A stretch of DNA of 64,000 nt from Pelagibius sp050043265 (lineage in GTDB: Bacteria > Pseudomonadota > Alphaproteobacteria > Kiloniellales > Kiloniellaceae), in assembly GCA_050043265.1 (NCBI GenBank), contig JBHJIR010000004.1:62001-126000 (forward strand). Reading direction: 5' to 3'. This document shows, piece by piece, positions 25,054 through 34,171 of the stretch. A program made the translations under genes and the position numbers. The number at the start of each line of letters is the position of its first letter. Positions within the stretch are counted from its first letter, which is position 1. The notes under the pieces are model-generated. The model was not told the DNA's origin. It searched no databases and worked only from the letters and a program-made list of their open reading frames with translations.

Positions 25054-26748
25054 GTGCTCCAGCGTCTTTCCATCGGCAAGAAGCTTGCCCTCATCACCAT
25101 CGCCCTTTCCGTGGTCCTCGTGGCCCTGTCCACCTTCATGCTCTTCGAGTTGAAGGAAACGATGATTGACGGGCGCAAAGTGAAGCTCCGCTCATTGGTT
25201 GAATCAGCGACCAATGTGATCAATCATTACTCGCAGATGGAAGAGGATGGCGTCCTGAGCCCGGAGGAGGCCCGCAAGGCCGCCATCACCGCGCTGGCCG
25301 GTATGAACTTCGACGGCAAGAACTATTTCTTCGTATTCAATACCGACGGCGTTCTGGTGTGGCATCCGACCCGCCAGGAGCAGATCGGCGTTAACATGCT
25401 GAAGCTCGACAACGCGCAGGCGCGTCATAACTACGAGCTGTTCCTCGGCGCCGCCAACAACAACCCGAACCTGGAAGGCTACTCCGAATCTCTCGGACGG
25501 CGTCCGGGCTCCAAGGTGAACGACGCGCTGAAGCTCTACCTCTCTGTCAAGGATGCGCGCTGGCAGTGGATCGTCACCACCGGCGTCTTCATCGACGATA
25601 TCGAGGCGCTGTTCTGGCAGCGCGCCGCCCTGTTCCTCGGCCTGGCAGGGGCAGGCCTGGCGCTCGGCCTCGCGCTTTGCTACTTCGTTGGCCGCAGCAT
25701 CACCGGCCCGCTGAACCGCACGGTGAGCGCGCTGGAAGAACTCGGCGAAGGGCGCAACAACACCAAGGTGGAAATCGATCCCAGCCGCACGGAGATCGGT
25801 CGCCTGACCCGCGCCTTCAATCACTTCCGCGAGAAGATGAAGGAAACCGACGAGTTGCGGGCCCAGCAGGCCGTCGCCGAGAAGAAGTCCCAGGAGGAGC
25901 GGCGCGCCGCCCTGCTCGGCTTCGCCGACGAATTCGAAAGCTCCGTCGCCTCCGCCGTCGACGTGCTGGCCGAGGAAGTCCGCAAGGTCTCCCGCGCCTC
26001 CGCCGAGATGTCGAAGAGCGCCAAGGATTCCGCCGGGGGCACCCAGCAGGTGAACGCCGCCGCGGAGTCCACTGCCGAAAACATCCAGACCGTCGCCTCG
26101 GCGGCGCAGGAGCTGACCTCGTCGATCGACGAGATCCAGCGCCAGGTGCGCACGGTTCAGACTGTGGTCGAAAAGACCAAATCGCGCTCCAGCGAGACCC
26201 AGGACCAAGTCTCCGCCCTGGCCGAGACCGTCGAAAAGATCGGCTCGGTCGTCGACCTCATCAACTCGATCGCCGAGCAGACCAACCTGCTGGCGCTCAA
26301 CGCCACCATCGCGGCGGCCCGCGCCGGCGATGCGGGCAAGGGCTTTGCCGTGGTTGCCGGCGAGGTCAAGGCGCTGGCCACCCAGACCACCAAAGCGACC
26401 GACGATATCCGCCAGCAGATCGATGTCCTGAACCAGGCCACCGGCGAGTCGGTGAGCGGCATGAAGGACGTCGCCAGCGTGGTGAGCGACCTGCTGGAAA
26501 CCACCAGCGCCATCGCCGCGGCCATCGAGGAGCAGAATGCGGCGACCAGCGAGATCAGCCGCAACACCGAAGTGACCTCGCGCGAAACCCAGTCGATCAC
26601 CAAGGCCATCAACGATGTGACCGCCTCGGTGCGCGCGACCGAAACCACGGCCCAGTCGGTCAGCGAGACCTCCACCGTCATGCAGGAGAAGGCCGAGACC
26701 GTCAGCCGCGAGGTGCAGAGCTTCCTGCAGCGCATCCGCGCCGCGTAA
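25054..26748 (+). CDS. methyl-accepting chemotaxis protein with single Cache sensor
   Basis: A 564-residue transmembrane chemoreceptor. Membrane helix about residues 10-28; a periplasmic sCache_2 domain (ATNVINHYSQMEEDGVLSPEEARKAA, GMNFDGKNYFFVFNTDGVLVWHP); second helix about 190-213; HAMP about 214-266; then the signalling domain with the conserved hairpin tip EQTNLLALNATIAAARAGDAGKGFAVVAGEV. The start is GTG at 25054. There is no C-terminal CheR pentapeptide. sCache domains often bind small organic acids or C2/C3 compounds, so the ligand could be a substrate of a nearby uptake system (inference). Confidence 0.93.
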   Translation: MLQRLSIGKKLALITIALSVVLVALSTFMLFELKETMIDGRKVKLRSLVESATNVINHYSQMEEDGVLSPEEARKAAITALAGMNFDGKNYFFVFNTDGVLVWHPTRQEQIGVNMLKLDNAQARHNYELFLGAANNNPNLEGYSESLGRRPGSKVNDALKLYLSVKDARWQWIVTTGVFIDDIEALFWQRAALFLGLAGAGLALGLALCYFVGRSITGPLNRTVSALEELGEGRNNTKVEIDPSRTEIGRLTRAFNHFREKMKETDELRAQQAVAEKKSQEERRAALLGFADEFESSVASAVDVLAEEVRKVSRASAEMSKSAKDSAGGTQQVNAAAESTAENIQTVASAAQELTSSIDEIQRQVRTVQTVVEKTKSRSSETQDQVSALAETVEKIGSVVDLINSIAEQTNLLALNATIAAARAGDAGKGFAVVAGEVKALATQTTKATDDIRQQIDVLNQATGESVSGMKDVASVVSDLLETTSAIAAAIEEQNAATSEISRNTEVTSRETQSITKAINDVTASVRATETTAQSVSETSTVMQEKAETVSREVQSFLQRIRAA

Positions 26749-26773
26749 GACAAGGCACTTTCGAAAGAACCGA

Positions 26774-26812
26774 GGCCGCCGGCACCCTGCCGGCGGCCTT
26801 TTTCTTTTTTAA
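26774..26812 (+). terminator. Rho-independent terminator of the chemoreceptor gene
   Basis: An 11-bp perfect stem GGCCGCCGGCA / TGCCGGCGGCC with a CCC loop followed by TTTTTCTTTTTT, 25 bases after the stop. The clearest intrinsic terminator in the window. Confidence 0.95.
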
Positions 26813-26859
26813 GCCCGCAAAAGCGGGCGGCGTATTCTAGGCCCGCAAAAGCGGGCGGC
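26813..26859. repeat. duplicated 19-bp hairpin unit
   Basis: The 19-bp string GCCCGCAAAAGCGGGCGGC occurs twice (26813-26831 and 26841-26859). Each can fold as GCCCGC-AAAA-GCGGGC. The second copy encodes the last codons of the amidohydrolase on the minus strand, the first lies beyond its stop, so the gene end looks duplicated. Confidence 0.8.
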
Positions 26860-28282
26860 CGGGCCGGGCACCGGTCGCTTCGCCGTCCTGCCACACGCGG
26901 CGCCCGTTGACGAAGACCTGGCGGATACCGGTGGCCGGGCGTACCGGCGTTTCGTAGGTCGCCGCATCGACCACCTGGGTCTCGTCGAAGATCACCAGGT
27001 CGGCGAAGTGATCGACGGCCAGCGTGCCGCGTCCCTCGAGGCGAAAGCGCGCCGCCGGCAGGCCGGTCATCTTGTGCACCGCCTCTTCCATGGAAAACAG
27101 GCCGAGCTTGCGGGCGTAGTGGCCGAGGACGCGCGGGAAAGTGCCCCAGACCCGCGGGTGCGGATGGCTGCCGGTCATGATCCCGTCGGAGCAAACCATG
27201 GTGTGGGGGTAGCTGAGGATGCGCTGTACGTCGCGTTCGTCCATGATGAAGAAGATGCCGAGCGCCGGAATCAGGCGTTCCACCGCGTCATCCAGGTTGC
27301 ACCCCCATTCCGCGGCGACATCGGCCAGATCGCGCCCGGCGGTCTCGGGAAACGGCTCCGACTGGGTGATGATGACGCGGCTGGCCTGGCGGTGGCGGCC
27401 TGAATTCAACATGGTGGCGCTGGCGATGTACGGCGTGGTGTCCAGGCCGACGTCCTGGCGCTGCCGCGCGCTGTCGATGATCCCCAGGGTCACCTCGGAG
27501 CGCCCATGGTTGGCCAGGCCGGCGCACTTGTGGTGCGACACGTGCACGCCGCAGCCGGCTTCGCGGCCGATCTGCAGCGTCTCCTCCAGCGCCTCGACCA
27601 CCTTGTCGCCCTCGTCGCGCATGTGGGTGACGTAGAGCGCGGCGTAGTCCTTCAGCACGTCGGACACGCCGATCAGCTCTTCCGTCGTCGCCGCGCGGGC
27701 CGGCGGGTAGAAAGTGCCGGTGGAAAGCCCCAGCGCGCCTTCGTCCAGCGCCTGGTCGAGCTGACGTCGCATGGCCGCCACCTCGCCGGCATCGGCGGCC
27801 CGGCCGAGGTCGTCCATGGCGTTCAGCCGCAGCGTGCCGTGTCCGATAAGGCAGGCCGAATTGACCGCCGCCGGCTCGGCCGCCAGGCGGTCACGGTACT
27901 GGGAAAAGCGGGCAAACCGCGGACCGGCGCCATCGATGATGGACGCGAGCGGCGCCGGCAGCGGCCCCGTCGCAGTCAGCGGCGCAATTGAGAAGCCGCA
28001 GTTGCCGTTGATGATGCTGGTGACGCCCTGGCTGACCGCGCAGGTCATTTCCGGATCGCTCAGCACCGCCTCGTCATAGTGGGTGTGCGGATCGATAAAG
28101 CCCGGCGCCAGGATCTGCCCGGCGCAGTCGACCGTCTCGCCGGCCTGCCATGCGCCGGGGTCGCCAAGATCGCCGAGCGCGACGATGCGGTCGTCGCTGA
28201 CCGCGACGTCGCCGGCAAAACGCGCGCTCCCGCTGCCGTCGATGATCTGCGCGTTGCGGAACAGAATGTCTACCTGCGTCAT
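26837..28282 (-). CDS. N-acyl-D-amino-acid deacylase-like amidohydrolase
   Basis: A 481-residue zinc amidohydrolase of the D-aminoacylase family. It begins VDILFRNAQIIDGSGS and carries the metal motif DPHTHYDEA, NGNCGFSIAPL, the HMRDEGDKVVEALEE segment and VHVSHHK. Family enzymes remove acyl groups from N-acyl-D-amino acids or open related rings. Start 28282 fits the family N-terminus; an upstream in-frame extension is Pro/Ser-rich and unlike the family. It is the last gene of a TRAP transporter operon, implying that the transporter supplies its substrate. Confidence 0.87.
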   Translation of the reverse strand: MTQVDILFRNAQIIDGSGSARFAGDVAVSDDRIVALGDLGDPGAWQAGETVDCAGQILAPGFIDPHTHYDEAVLSDPEMTCAVSQGVTSIINGNCGFSIAPLTATGPLPAPLASIIDGAGPRFARFSQYRDRLAAEPAAVNSACLIGHGTLRLNAMDDLGRAADAGEVAAMRRQLDQALDEGALGLSTGTFYPPARAATTEELIGVSDVLKDYAALYVTHMRDEGDKVVEALEETLQIGREAGCGVHVSHHKCAGLANHGRSEVTLGIIDSARQRQDVGLDTTPYIASATMLNSGRHRQASRVIITQSEPFPETAGRDLADVAAEWGCNLDDAVERLIPALGIFFIMDERDVQRILSYPHTMVCSDGIMTGSHPHPRVWGTFPRVLGHYARKLGLFSMEEAVHKMTGLPAARFRLEGRGTLAVDHFADLVIFDETQVVDAATYETPVRPATGIRQVFVNGRRVWQDGEATGARPGRPLLRA

Positions 28283-28334
28283 TGCTTGCTGGAAACCTTG
28301 CTTCGCCAGAGAAAAAGGGGGATCGGCGCCGGGA

Positions 28335-28871
28335 TCAGCCGACTTCGAGGGACTCGGTCGTGCCATGCTTCGGTTCATCGCCGCACCACTGCGCCAGCAG
28401 ATGGATCAGCACCGTCACGATCATGATCGGCACGGCGGCGGCCACCAGCAGCGTCGGGAAGTCGAAAGCATCGGCCATGGTGCGGGAATGGCGCACCAGG
28501 AAGCTGCGTTCGATGGTCATGTTGGCGCCGATGAAGCAGAACAGCAGGATCGGCAGCAGGTAGATCAGCACCGGCAGGGTCCGGCCGACCTTGGCGGCGA
28601 ACAGGACGAAGCGGTTGGCGCTGTGGAAATCGCCGAACAGCGCCGGGTCGAAGCCGCGCTTGAACGACATGGTGGCGCCCAGCAGGCCGGCCCAGATCAT
28701 CGCGTAGCGGGCGATCTCCTCGGTCCAGGCCGGCGGCGAGGCGAAGGCATAGCGGGCAACGACCTGTAGGATCACCACCGACACCAGGACCACCAGGAAA
28801 CCGACGGTGGCCAGACGCATGACGCGGTCGAGAGCGTTGCTGAGGCGGACGATACCGCGCTTGAAAGTCAT
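28335..28871 (-). CDS. TRAP transporter small permease (DctQ type)
   Basis: A 178-residue four-helix membrane protein of the DctQ family: VVILQVVARYAFASPPAWTEEIARYAMIWAGLLGA is the diagnostic helix II region. Start 28871 follows AAAGGG; the longer upstream frame is antisense to nothing useful and overlaps the binding-protein gene end. With the DctM-type large permease and the DctP-type binding protein it forms a Na+-driven TRAP importer. Confidence 0.9.
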   Translation of the reverse strand: MTFKRGIVRLSNALDRVMRLATVGFLVVLVSVVILQVVARYAFASPPAWTEEIARYAMIWAGLLGATMSFKRGFDPALFGDFHSANRFVLFAAKVGRTLPVLIYLLPILLFCFIGANMTIERSFLVRHSRTMADAFDFPTLLVAAAVPIMIVTVLIHLLAQWCGDEPKHGTTESLEVG

Positions 28872-28947
28872 GACACCCTTTCCTTTCCGGTCATCCAGGA
28901 CAAAGCGGGGCCGCCCACGGGGGGCGGGCGGCCCACCTTGAGCGCGC

Positions 28948-29958
28948 CTACTGGCGCACGCTGTCGAGGGCGGTCTGGTACTTGGCCAGGTCTTCCTCGT
29001 TGAGCACATCCAGGTAGATCGCCGTGGCGCGCTCCACCATCTTGTCGCGCTCGCCCGGCGCCAGTTCGGACACCGTCACGCCGGCTTCCTTCTGACGCTC
29101 CAGCACGATGCCCTGCCAGTCGGCGACCCAGGCGCGGTTGGCGGCGATGCCCGCCGTAATGGCCTTGTCGATGGTCGCCTGATCGGCGGCCGGGAGGCCG
29201 TCGAACCAGTCCTGCGACACCAGCACCAGGCGCGTCGACGGCGAGATGTTGGCCTGGGTGAAGTGCTTGAGGAAGTCGGTGTGGCCGGTCCGCAGCGCCG
29301 AGTTCGGCGGGTTCAGATAGCCGTCGGCGATGCCGGTCTGCAGGGCGTTGGCGACCTCCGACCAGGAAACGATGGTGCCGTTGGCGCCCAGCGACTCCTC
29401 GAACTTCAGCTGCTCGCCGTTCATCGCCCGGAACCGCAGATCGGACAGGTCCTCAACCGTGGTCACCGGATGCTTGGTGTTGTGGAAGCCCATGGCGACG
29501 CCGATGTAGTTGAAGCCGGCGATGCGGGTGCCGTTGGCGATCAGCGGCTCGTTCATCTGTGCCAGCAGGTCGGACTTGGCGATGACGCTGTCGAACTCGT
29601 CGGCGTCCTTGAAGAAGAACGGCAGTTGCACGCCCTTGACCAGCGGCGACAGGCCGAAGGTGGTACCCACGGACGCCAGGTTCACCTGGATCAGCCCCTG
29701 GGAGACCATGTCGAAGCGTTCCTTCTCCTTGCCGATGGTCTCGGAGGGGAACACGCTGACGGTAAAGTCACTGCCGGCAAGGGCGTCCTGGAAGCCCTGC
29801 ACGAAGGCGGCCTCGGCGTTCACCTTGGGGTCCATGACGCCGTTGAGGGCGACCTTGACCTCGGCGGCCCCAGCGCTGGTCGAGGCGCCGGTGGCGACGC
29901 CCGTGCCAAGGGCCACCGCGAGCGCGGCGGCGATGACGGTTCGGGTTTGACGGTACAT
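28948..29958 (-). CDS. TRAP transporter substrate-binding protein (DctP type)
   Basis: A 336-residue periplasmic protein. Signal peptide about residues 1-31 (ending STSAGAAEVKVAL). DctP features: FKDADEFDSVIAKSDLL, ITGFN-like IAGFNYIGVAMGF, DLRFRAMNGEQLKFEESLGANGTIVSWSEVANALQTGIADGYLNP, in which the Arg of LRFRAM is the expected carboxylate ligand. GAGGAGG RBS 10 bases from the ATG. Order on the minus strand is large permease, binding protein, small permease, amidohydrolase. Confidence 0.92.
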   Translation of the reverse strand: MYRQTRTVIAAALAVALGTGVATGASTSAGAAEVKVALNGVMDPKVNAEAAFVQGFQDALAGSDFTVSVFPSETIGKEKERFDMVSQGLIQVNLASVGTTFGLSPLVKGVQLPFFFKDADEFDSVIAKSDLLAQMNEPLIANGTRIAGFNYIGVAMGFHNTKHPVTTVEDLSDLRFRAMNGEQLKFEESLGANGTIVSWSEVANALQTGIADGYLNPPNSALRTGHTDFLKHFTQANISPSTRLVLVSQDWFDGLPAADQATIDKAITAGIAANRAWVADWQGIVLERQKEAGVTVSELAPGERDKMVERATAIYLDVLNEEDLAKYQTALDSVRQ

Positions 29959-29999
29959 GGTTGAAGACCTCCTCTGTCGGTATTCGTTCGGGTTGTTCG

Positions 30000-31283
30000 T
30001 TACATGAGGCCGAGCGCCGTGGGCAGCGCGGTGCTGATCTTGGGGAACATCGTCAGCACGATCAGCAGAAACAGCTCGGCCAGGAAAAACGGGAAAGTGG
30101 CGCGGATCAGCCGCCAGTAGTTCATGTTCACAGTGGTCGCCAGGATCAGCAGCACACCGCCCAGCGGCGGCGACAGCAGCCCGATGGTGATGTTGAAACA
30201 GATGACGATACCCAGGTGCACCGGGTCGATGCCAAGCTGCAGGGCGACCGGCACGAAGATCGGCGCGAACAACGCCACCGCCGCCTTCACGTCCATCACC
30301 ATGCCGGCGCCGAGGAAGATGACGTTGATCAGCAAGAGGTACTGGAGCGGGCTGAGGCCCCATTCGTTGACCAGGGCGGCGATGCGCTGCGGCCATTGCT
30401 CCAGCGCCGCCAGGTAGCTGAAGCTGGAGATCGCGCAGAGGATGATGAACAGGGCGCCCAGCAGCACGGCGGTGCGCGTCAGGCTGCCCATCAGCTTCTG
30501 CCAGGTCATTTCGCCGTAGGCGACGCCGACGATCAGCGCCGCGGCCACCGCCACGCCGGCCGCCTCCGCCGGCGTCATCACACCGAACAGGGTGCCACCC
30601 AGGATGATCACCGGCAGGGTGAGCGCCGGCAGCGCCTTCAGGAACGAAGGAATGATGCGCGGCAGGTCGTCCGACTTGCCGCCGGGATGGTCGTCGCGGT
30701 AGGCGTAGAAGGCGTTCATCGCCATCAGCACGCCGGCCAGCAGCAGCCCCGGCACGATGCCGGCGGCGAACAGCGCGGAGACCGACGTTTCCATCAGCGC
30801 GCCGTAGAAGATCAGGATGACGCTGGGCGGGATGATCGGCCCGATGATCGACGATGCACCGGTGATCGCCGCGGCATAGTCCAGCGGATAGCCGCGCCGC
30901 GTCATCTCCGGCACCAGGGCACTGCCCAGCGCCGCCGCGTCGGACACTGCCGAGCCGCTGACCCCTGCGAAGAACACGCTGGTCAGCACGTTCACGTGGC
31001 CGAGACCGCCTTTGAGGCGTCCGATCAGCGACATCGAGAAGTCGATGAGGGCGCGGGCCAGGCCGCCGTGGTTCATCAGATCGCCGGCAAAGATGAACAG
31101 CGGCATCGCCAGGAAGGCGAAGACGTCGAGCTGGCCGTAGAGGCGCTGCGGCAGCGCCGCCAGGTAGAGGGTGTTGCCGCTGAGCGCGAAGCTGAGCACC
31201 GCCGAGGCGCCGATGATGTAGGCGATAGCGCCGCCGGCCAGCAGCGCCAGCCCTAGAAACGACAATATGACAACGATCTGCAC
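30000..31283 (-). CDS. TRAP transporter large permease (DctM type)
   Basis: A 427-residue permease with about 12 membrane segments of the DctM/SiaM family: AMPLFIFAGDLMNHGGLARALIDF, GVSGSAVSDAAALGSALVPEM and GASSIIGPIIPPSVILIFYG are conserved. The start is GTG at 31283 with AGGGGG upstream. It is the first gene of the TRAP operon, divergent from the lysR gene. Confidence 0.93.
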   Translation of the reverse strand: MQIVVILSFLGLALLAGGAIAYIIGASAVLSFALSGNTLYLAALPQRLYGQLDVFAFLAMPLFIFAGDLMNHGGLARALIDFSMSLIGRLKGGLGHVNVLTSVFFAGVSGSAVSDAAALGSALVPEMTRRGYPLDYAAAITGASSIIGPIIPPSVILIFYGALMETSVSALFAAGIVPGLLLAGVLMAMNAFYAYRDDHPGGKSDDLPRIIPSFLKALPALTLPVIILGGTLFGVMTPAEAAGVAVAAALIVGVAYGEMTWQKLMGSLTRTAVLLGALFIILCAISSFSYLAALEQWPQRIAALVNEWGLSPLQYLLLINVIFLGAGMVMDVKAAVALFAPIFVPVALQLGIDPVHLGIVICFNITIGLLSPPLGGVLLILATTVNMNYWRLIRATFPFFLAELFLLIVLTMFPKISTALPTALGLM

Positions 31284-31381
31284 GGTAGTTGCGCCCCCTG
31301 ACCCCGTGTTGCCGGGGATATTTATTGCGGAAAGGGGACCACATCGGACCTATTATATAAATGTAAAAATATTTCACATTC

Positions 31382-31398
31382 CATAGCATTTTGCTATG
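31382..31398. promoter_or_regulatory. LysR-type operator in the TRAP-lysR divergent promoter
   Basis: A perfect dyad CATAGCA-TTT-TGCTATG that satisfies T-N11-A. It overlaps the in-frame ATG at 31396, which argues that translation starts downstream at TTG 31432. Likely the autoregulatory site of the adjacent LysR protein. Confidence 0.7.
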
Positions 31399-31431
31399 AC
31401 TTGGGTTCCTTCACCCCAGCAGGAGCCGCCC

Positions 31432-32394
31432 TTGCGCAACCTGACCCTGCAGCGCCTTGAAGTCTTCAAGAGCGTCTACGAGGAAAAATCGGTCAGCGCC
31501 GCGGCGCGGCGGCTGAAGCTGTCGCAACCTACGGTCAGCCGCCACCTGCGTGACTTCGAGGCGGCCATCGCCATGAAACTCTTCGAGCTGGACAAGGGCC
31601 GCATCATCGCGACGGCGGAGGCCGAGGTGCTGTACAGCGAATGCATCTTCCTCAGCGAGGGCGTCGCCAAGGTCGACGCGACGATCCGCGCCCTCCGACG
31701 CGGCGAGGGCCAGCCGCTGTCGGTGATGACCATCGGCCTGCTCGCCCCGGAAATCCTGCCGGCGGCGGTCGAGGCGACACTGCAGCGCCTGCCGGCCCTG
31801 AACCTGACCCTGGATGCGGGCGCCGCCGACGTACAGATCCGCGCCCTGAAAGACGGCCGGATCGACGTCGGGCTCGCCGCCGGCAGCATCGCGCCGGAAA
31901 GCGGGCTGACCTTCCAGCCCATCGGCAAGGGCCACTTCGTCTGCATGGTGCCACTGGAGCACCCGCTGTCGCGCGGCGCGCGCTTCCCGCTGACCAGCCT
32001 GCGCGCGGAAGGTAACTGGATCAAGATGCCGCGCCGGCCGATCGGCGCACTGCTGGAAGACGCCCTGGACCGGGCCGGCGTCCCACCGCGCGGCAACATC
32101 ACCGCCAATTCGCTGCTGGTGATGACCGGCCTGGCCAACCGGCTGCGCAAATGCGTGGTGGTCGACAACTTTACGGCCGCCGCCTTCAAGGTACCCTCGA
32201 TGGTCGCCATCCCGGTCGAACCGCTGAGCGAGTTCACCATCTTCGCGGTGTCGCGCGCCGGCCAGACCCAGCGCAACGCCACCACCACCTTCGTCGCCAA
32301 CGTCGAGGCGGCCCTGGCGCGCTATGGCAGCCCCACTCGGGAAGGCCCCTTTACGGCAGGTCCCGCTAAGGCAGGCCCCGCTAAGGCAGAATAA
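31432..32394 (+). CDS. LysR-family regulator of the TRAP operon (inferred)
   Basis: A 320-residue LysR-type regulator with HTH RLKLSQPTVSRHLRDFEAAI and effector domain VMTIGLLAPEILPAAVEATL. The start is placed at TTG 31432 because CAGGAG lies 6 bases upstream, while the in-frame ATG at 31396 has no RBS and sits inside an operator-like palindrome. The C-terminus ends in a repeated AGPAKAGPAKA run encoded by a duplicated 15-base unit. Divergent from the TRAP-amidohydrolase operon, its probable target. It overlaps the end of the converging dehydrogenase gene by 14 bases. Confidence 0.9.
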   Translation: MRNLTLQRLEVFKSVYEEKSVSAAARRLKLSQPTVSRHLRDFEAAIAMKLFELDKGRIIATAEAEVLYSECIFLSEGVAKVDATIRALRRGEGQPLSVMTIGLLAPEILPAAVEATLQRLPALNLTLDAGAADVQIRALKDGRIDVGLAAGSIAPESGLTFQPIGKGHFVCMVPLEHPLSRGARFPLTSLRAEGNWIKMPRRPIGALLEDALDRAGVPPRGNITANSLLVMTGLANRLRKCVVVDNFTAAAFKVPSMVAIPVEPLSEFTIFAVSRAGQTQRNATTTFVANVEAALARYGSPTREGPFTAGPAKAGPAKAE

Positions 32395-33505
32395 CCTGGC
32401 GCACCGTGTGGCCCTCGGCCAGGCGGTCGAAGCCCTCGTTGATCTGCGCCAGAGTCAGGCGTTCGCTCATCAGGCGGTCGACCGGCAGCTTGCCCCGGCG
32501 GTAGAGCGCGATGTAGCGCGGCACGTCGCGCAGCGGCACACAGCTGCCGACGTAACTGCCCTTTACCGTGCGCTCTTCCGCCACCAGGCTGACGTGCTGC
32601 ACCTCGAACTTATGGTCGGGATGCGACAGGCCGGCGGTCACCGTGGTGCCGCCGCGCCGCGTCACGCGGTAGCTCAGATCCATCGCCTTCACCGAACCGG
32701 CCATCTCGAAGGCATAGTCGACGCCGCCCTTGGTCGCTTCGCGGATCGCGTCGGCCGCGTCGGGGTCGGCGGCGTTGAAAGTATCGGTGGCGCCGAGCTG
32801 GCGGGCCAGCGCCAGTTTGTCGTCCAGCACGTCGACGGCGACGATGCGTTCGGCCCCGGCGAGAATGGCGCCGAGCAGCGCGTTGAGGCCTACGCCGCCC
32901 AGGCCGACGACGGCGACGGAACTGCCGGGCGCGACGCGCGCGGTGTTCACCACGGCGCCGACGCCGGGCAGCACGGCGCAGCCGAACAGCGCCGCTTCCT
33001 CCAGTGGCAATTCGCGGTCGATCTTCACCAGCGACGGCCGGGCGCAGACCGCGTATTCGGCGAAGGCGGAGACGCCCATGTGATGGTGCACCTCCCGGCC
33101 GTCCAGGTGCAGGCGCCGGGCGCCGGACAGCAGGGTGCCGGCGCCGTTGGGCTGGGCACCCGGCTCGCAGAGCGCGGGGCGGCCTTCGGTGCAGGGCAGG
33201 CAGTGGCCGCAGCTCGGCACGAAGACCATCACCACGTGGTCGCCGGGCACCAAGTCGGTGACGCCGCGGCCGACCTCGACCACCTCGCCGGCAGCCTCGT
33301 GACCCAGCGCCATGGGGACAGGGCGCGGGCGGTTGCCGTTGACCACCGAGAGGTCGGAGTGGCACAGGCCGGCGGCGCCGATGCGCAGCAGTACCTCGCC
33401 CTCGCCCGGCGGATCGAGCTCCAACTCCTCCACCCTCAGCGGCCGGGATTCCGCATAGGGCCGGGGCCGGCCGATCTCGTGCAATACCGCTGCCTTGGTT
33501 TTCAT
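32381..33505 (-). CDS. zinc-dependent alcohol dehydrogenase
   Basis: A 374-residue medium-chain dehydrogenase. Catalytic zinc ligands lie in GLCHSDLS and GHEAAG, the structural zinc loop is CGHCLPCTEGRPALC, and the NAD fold starts VAVVGLGGVGLNALLGA. The length and long insertion around LLSGARRLHLDGREVHHHMGVSAFAEYAV place it near class III/long-chain type Zn-ADHs. It oxidises an alcohol or reduces an aldehyde; the substrate is unknown. It is transcribed alone, its end overlapping the end of the LysR gene. Confidence 0.9.
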   Translation of the reverse strand: MKTKAAVLHEIGRPRPYAESRPLRVEELELDPPGEGEVLLRIGAAGLCHSDLSVVNGNRPRPVPMALGHEAAGEVVEVGRGVTDLVPGDHVVMVFVPSCGHCLPCTEGRPALCEPGAQPNGAGTLLSGARRLHLDGREVHHHMGVSAFAEYAVCARPSLVKIDRELPLEEAALFGCAVLPGVGAVVNTARVAPGSSVAVVGLGGVGLNALLGAILAGAERIVAVDVLDDKLALARQLGATDTFNAADPDAADAIREATKGGVDYAFEMAGSVKAMDLSYRVTRRGGTTVTAGLSHPDHKFEVQHVSLVAEERTVKGSYVGSCVPLRDVPRYIALYRRGKLPVDRLMSERLTLAQINEGFDRLAEGHTVRQVILP

Positions 33506-33619
33506 CGTTCCATCCCTGCATGCCGCCGCTTTCCGGCTTGAGGGGCCCCTTCTAGCACGAAACGATGGCGGAAATGGAGAGCGGCCGGCCTGCGGATCAC
33601 CCGGCTTCGCCGAAGGGTT

Positions 33620-34039
33620 TCACTGGGTGGGCTTCACCGGCCCAGGCTTTCGGGCCGCCTTGGCGCCCTCGTCCAGCGCTTCCACCTCGGCAACGCCGGC
33701 ATCGGTTTCCATATCGGCCAGCTTGCCGGTCTCGTTCATGTAGTCGACCAGGGTCTTCTGCAGGAACGTGCTCTGCAACTGCAACAGTTCCAGAGGCGAC
33801 TTGCAGGCCAGGATCTGCTCCATCAGGTCCAGGTCCTGCTGCCACCGCTTGCTCAGGAAGCCCGCCGACTCGTCGGCCAGTTTGGTCCAGGACTCCAGCC
33901 AGATTTCGGCGGCCTTGGCGTTGGCCTCCAGCAGGCTGTCGAAGCCCGCCTCCGAGCCCCCCTTCAGTCCAGGAAACGGCAGGCTCCAGGCCGACGGCGC
34001 GGCACTGCCCGCTTCGCCCTTTCCGGTCTTGGACGACAT
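33620..34039 (-). CDS. phasin-like protein
   Basis: A 138-residue protein with long amphipathic helices (SLLEANAKAAEIWLESWTKLADESAGFLSKRWQQDLDLMEQILACKSPLELLQLQSTFLQKTLVDYMNE is the region, about residues 35-105), the pattern of phasin family proteins that coat polyhydroxyalkanoate granules; KSPLELLQLQSTFLQKTLVDY is especially typical. Disordered ends rich in Gly, Ala and Pro flank it. Start 34039 follows AAAGGTGG; a start at 34117 would add an unlikely extension. No polyhydroxyalkanoate enzyme is adjacent. Confidence 0.8.
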   Translation of the reverse strand: MSSKTGKGEAGSAAPSAWSLPFPGLKGGSEAGFDSLLEANAKAAEIWLESWTKLADESAGFLSKRWQQDLDLMEQILACKSPLELLQLQSTFLQKTLVDYMNETGKLADMETDAGVAEVEALDEGAKAARKPGPVKPTQ

Positions 34040-34171
34040 CGCATCCACCTTTCGCAAGAGGTCTGAGGTACACAAACAATGGCCCCCGGCCCCGTCAAGC
34101 TCATTGACCTGGGTCAAGACCGCAAGTCGGCAGCGGGCGCCTTATCGGCGCTGACACGAAACGGCTGAGGT

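Noticed and set aside
28948..31389. An 813-residue open frame on the minus strand covering two TRAP genes.
   Set aside because: Only its last 336 residues are a real protein (the binding protein). The first part is the out-of-frame reading of the large permease gene and has the Arg/Pro/His-rich composition of a shadow.
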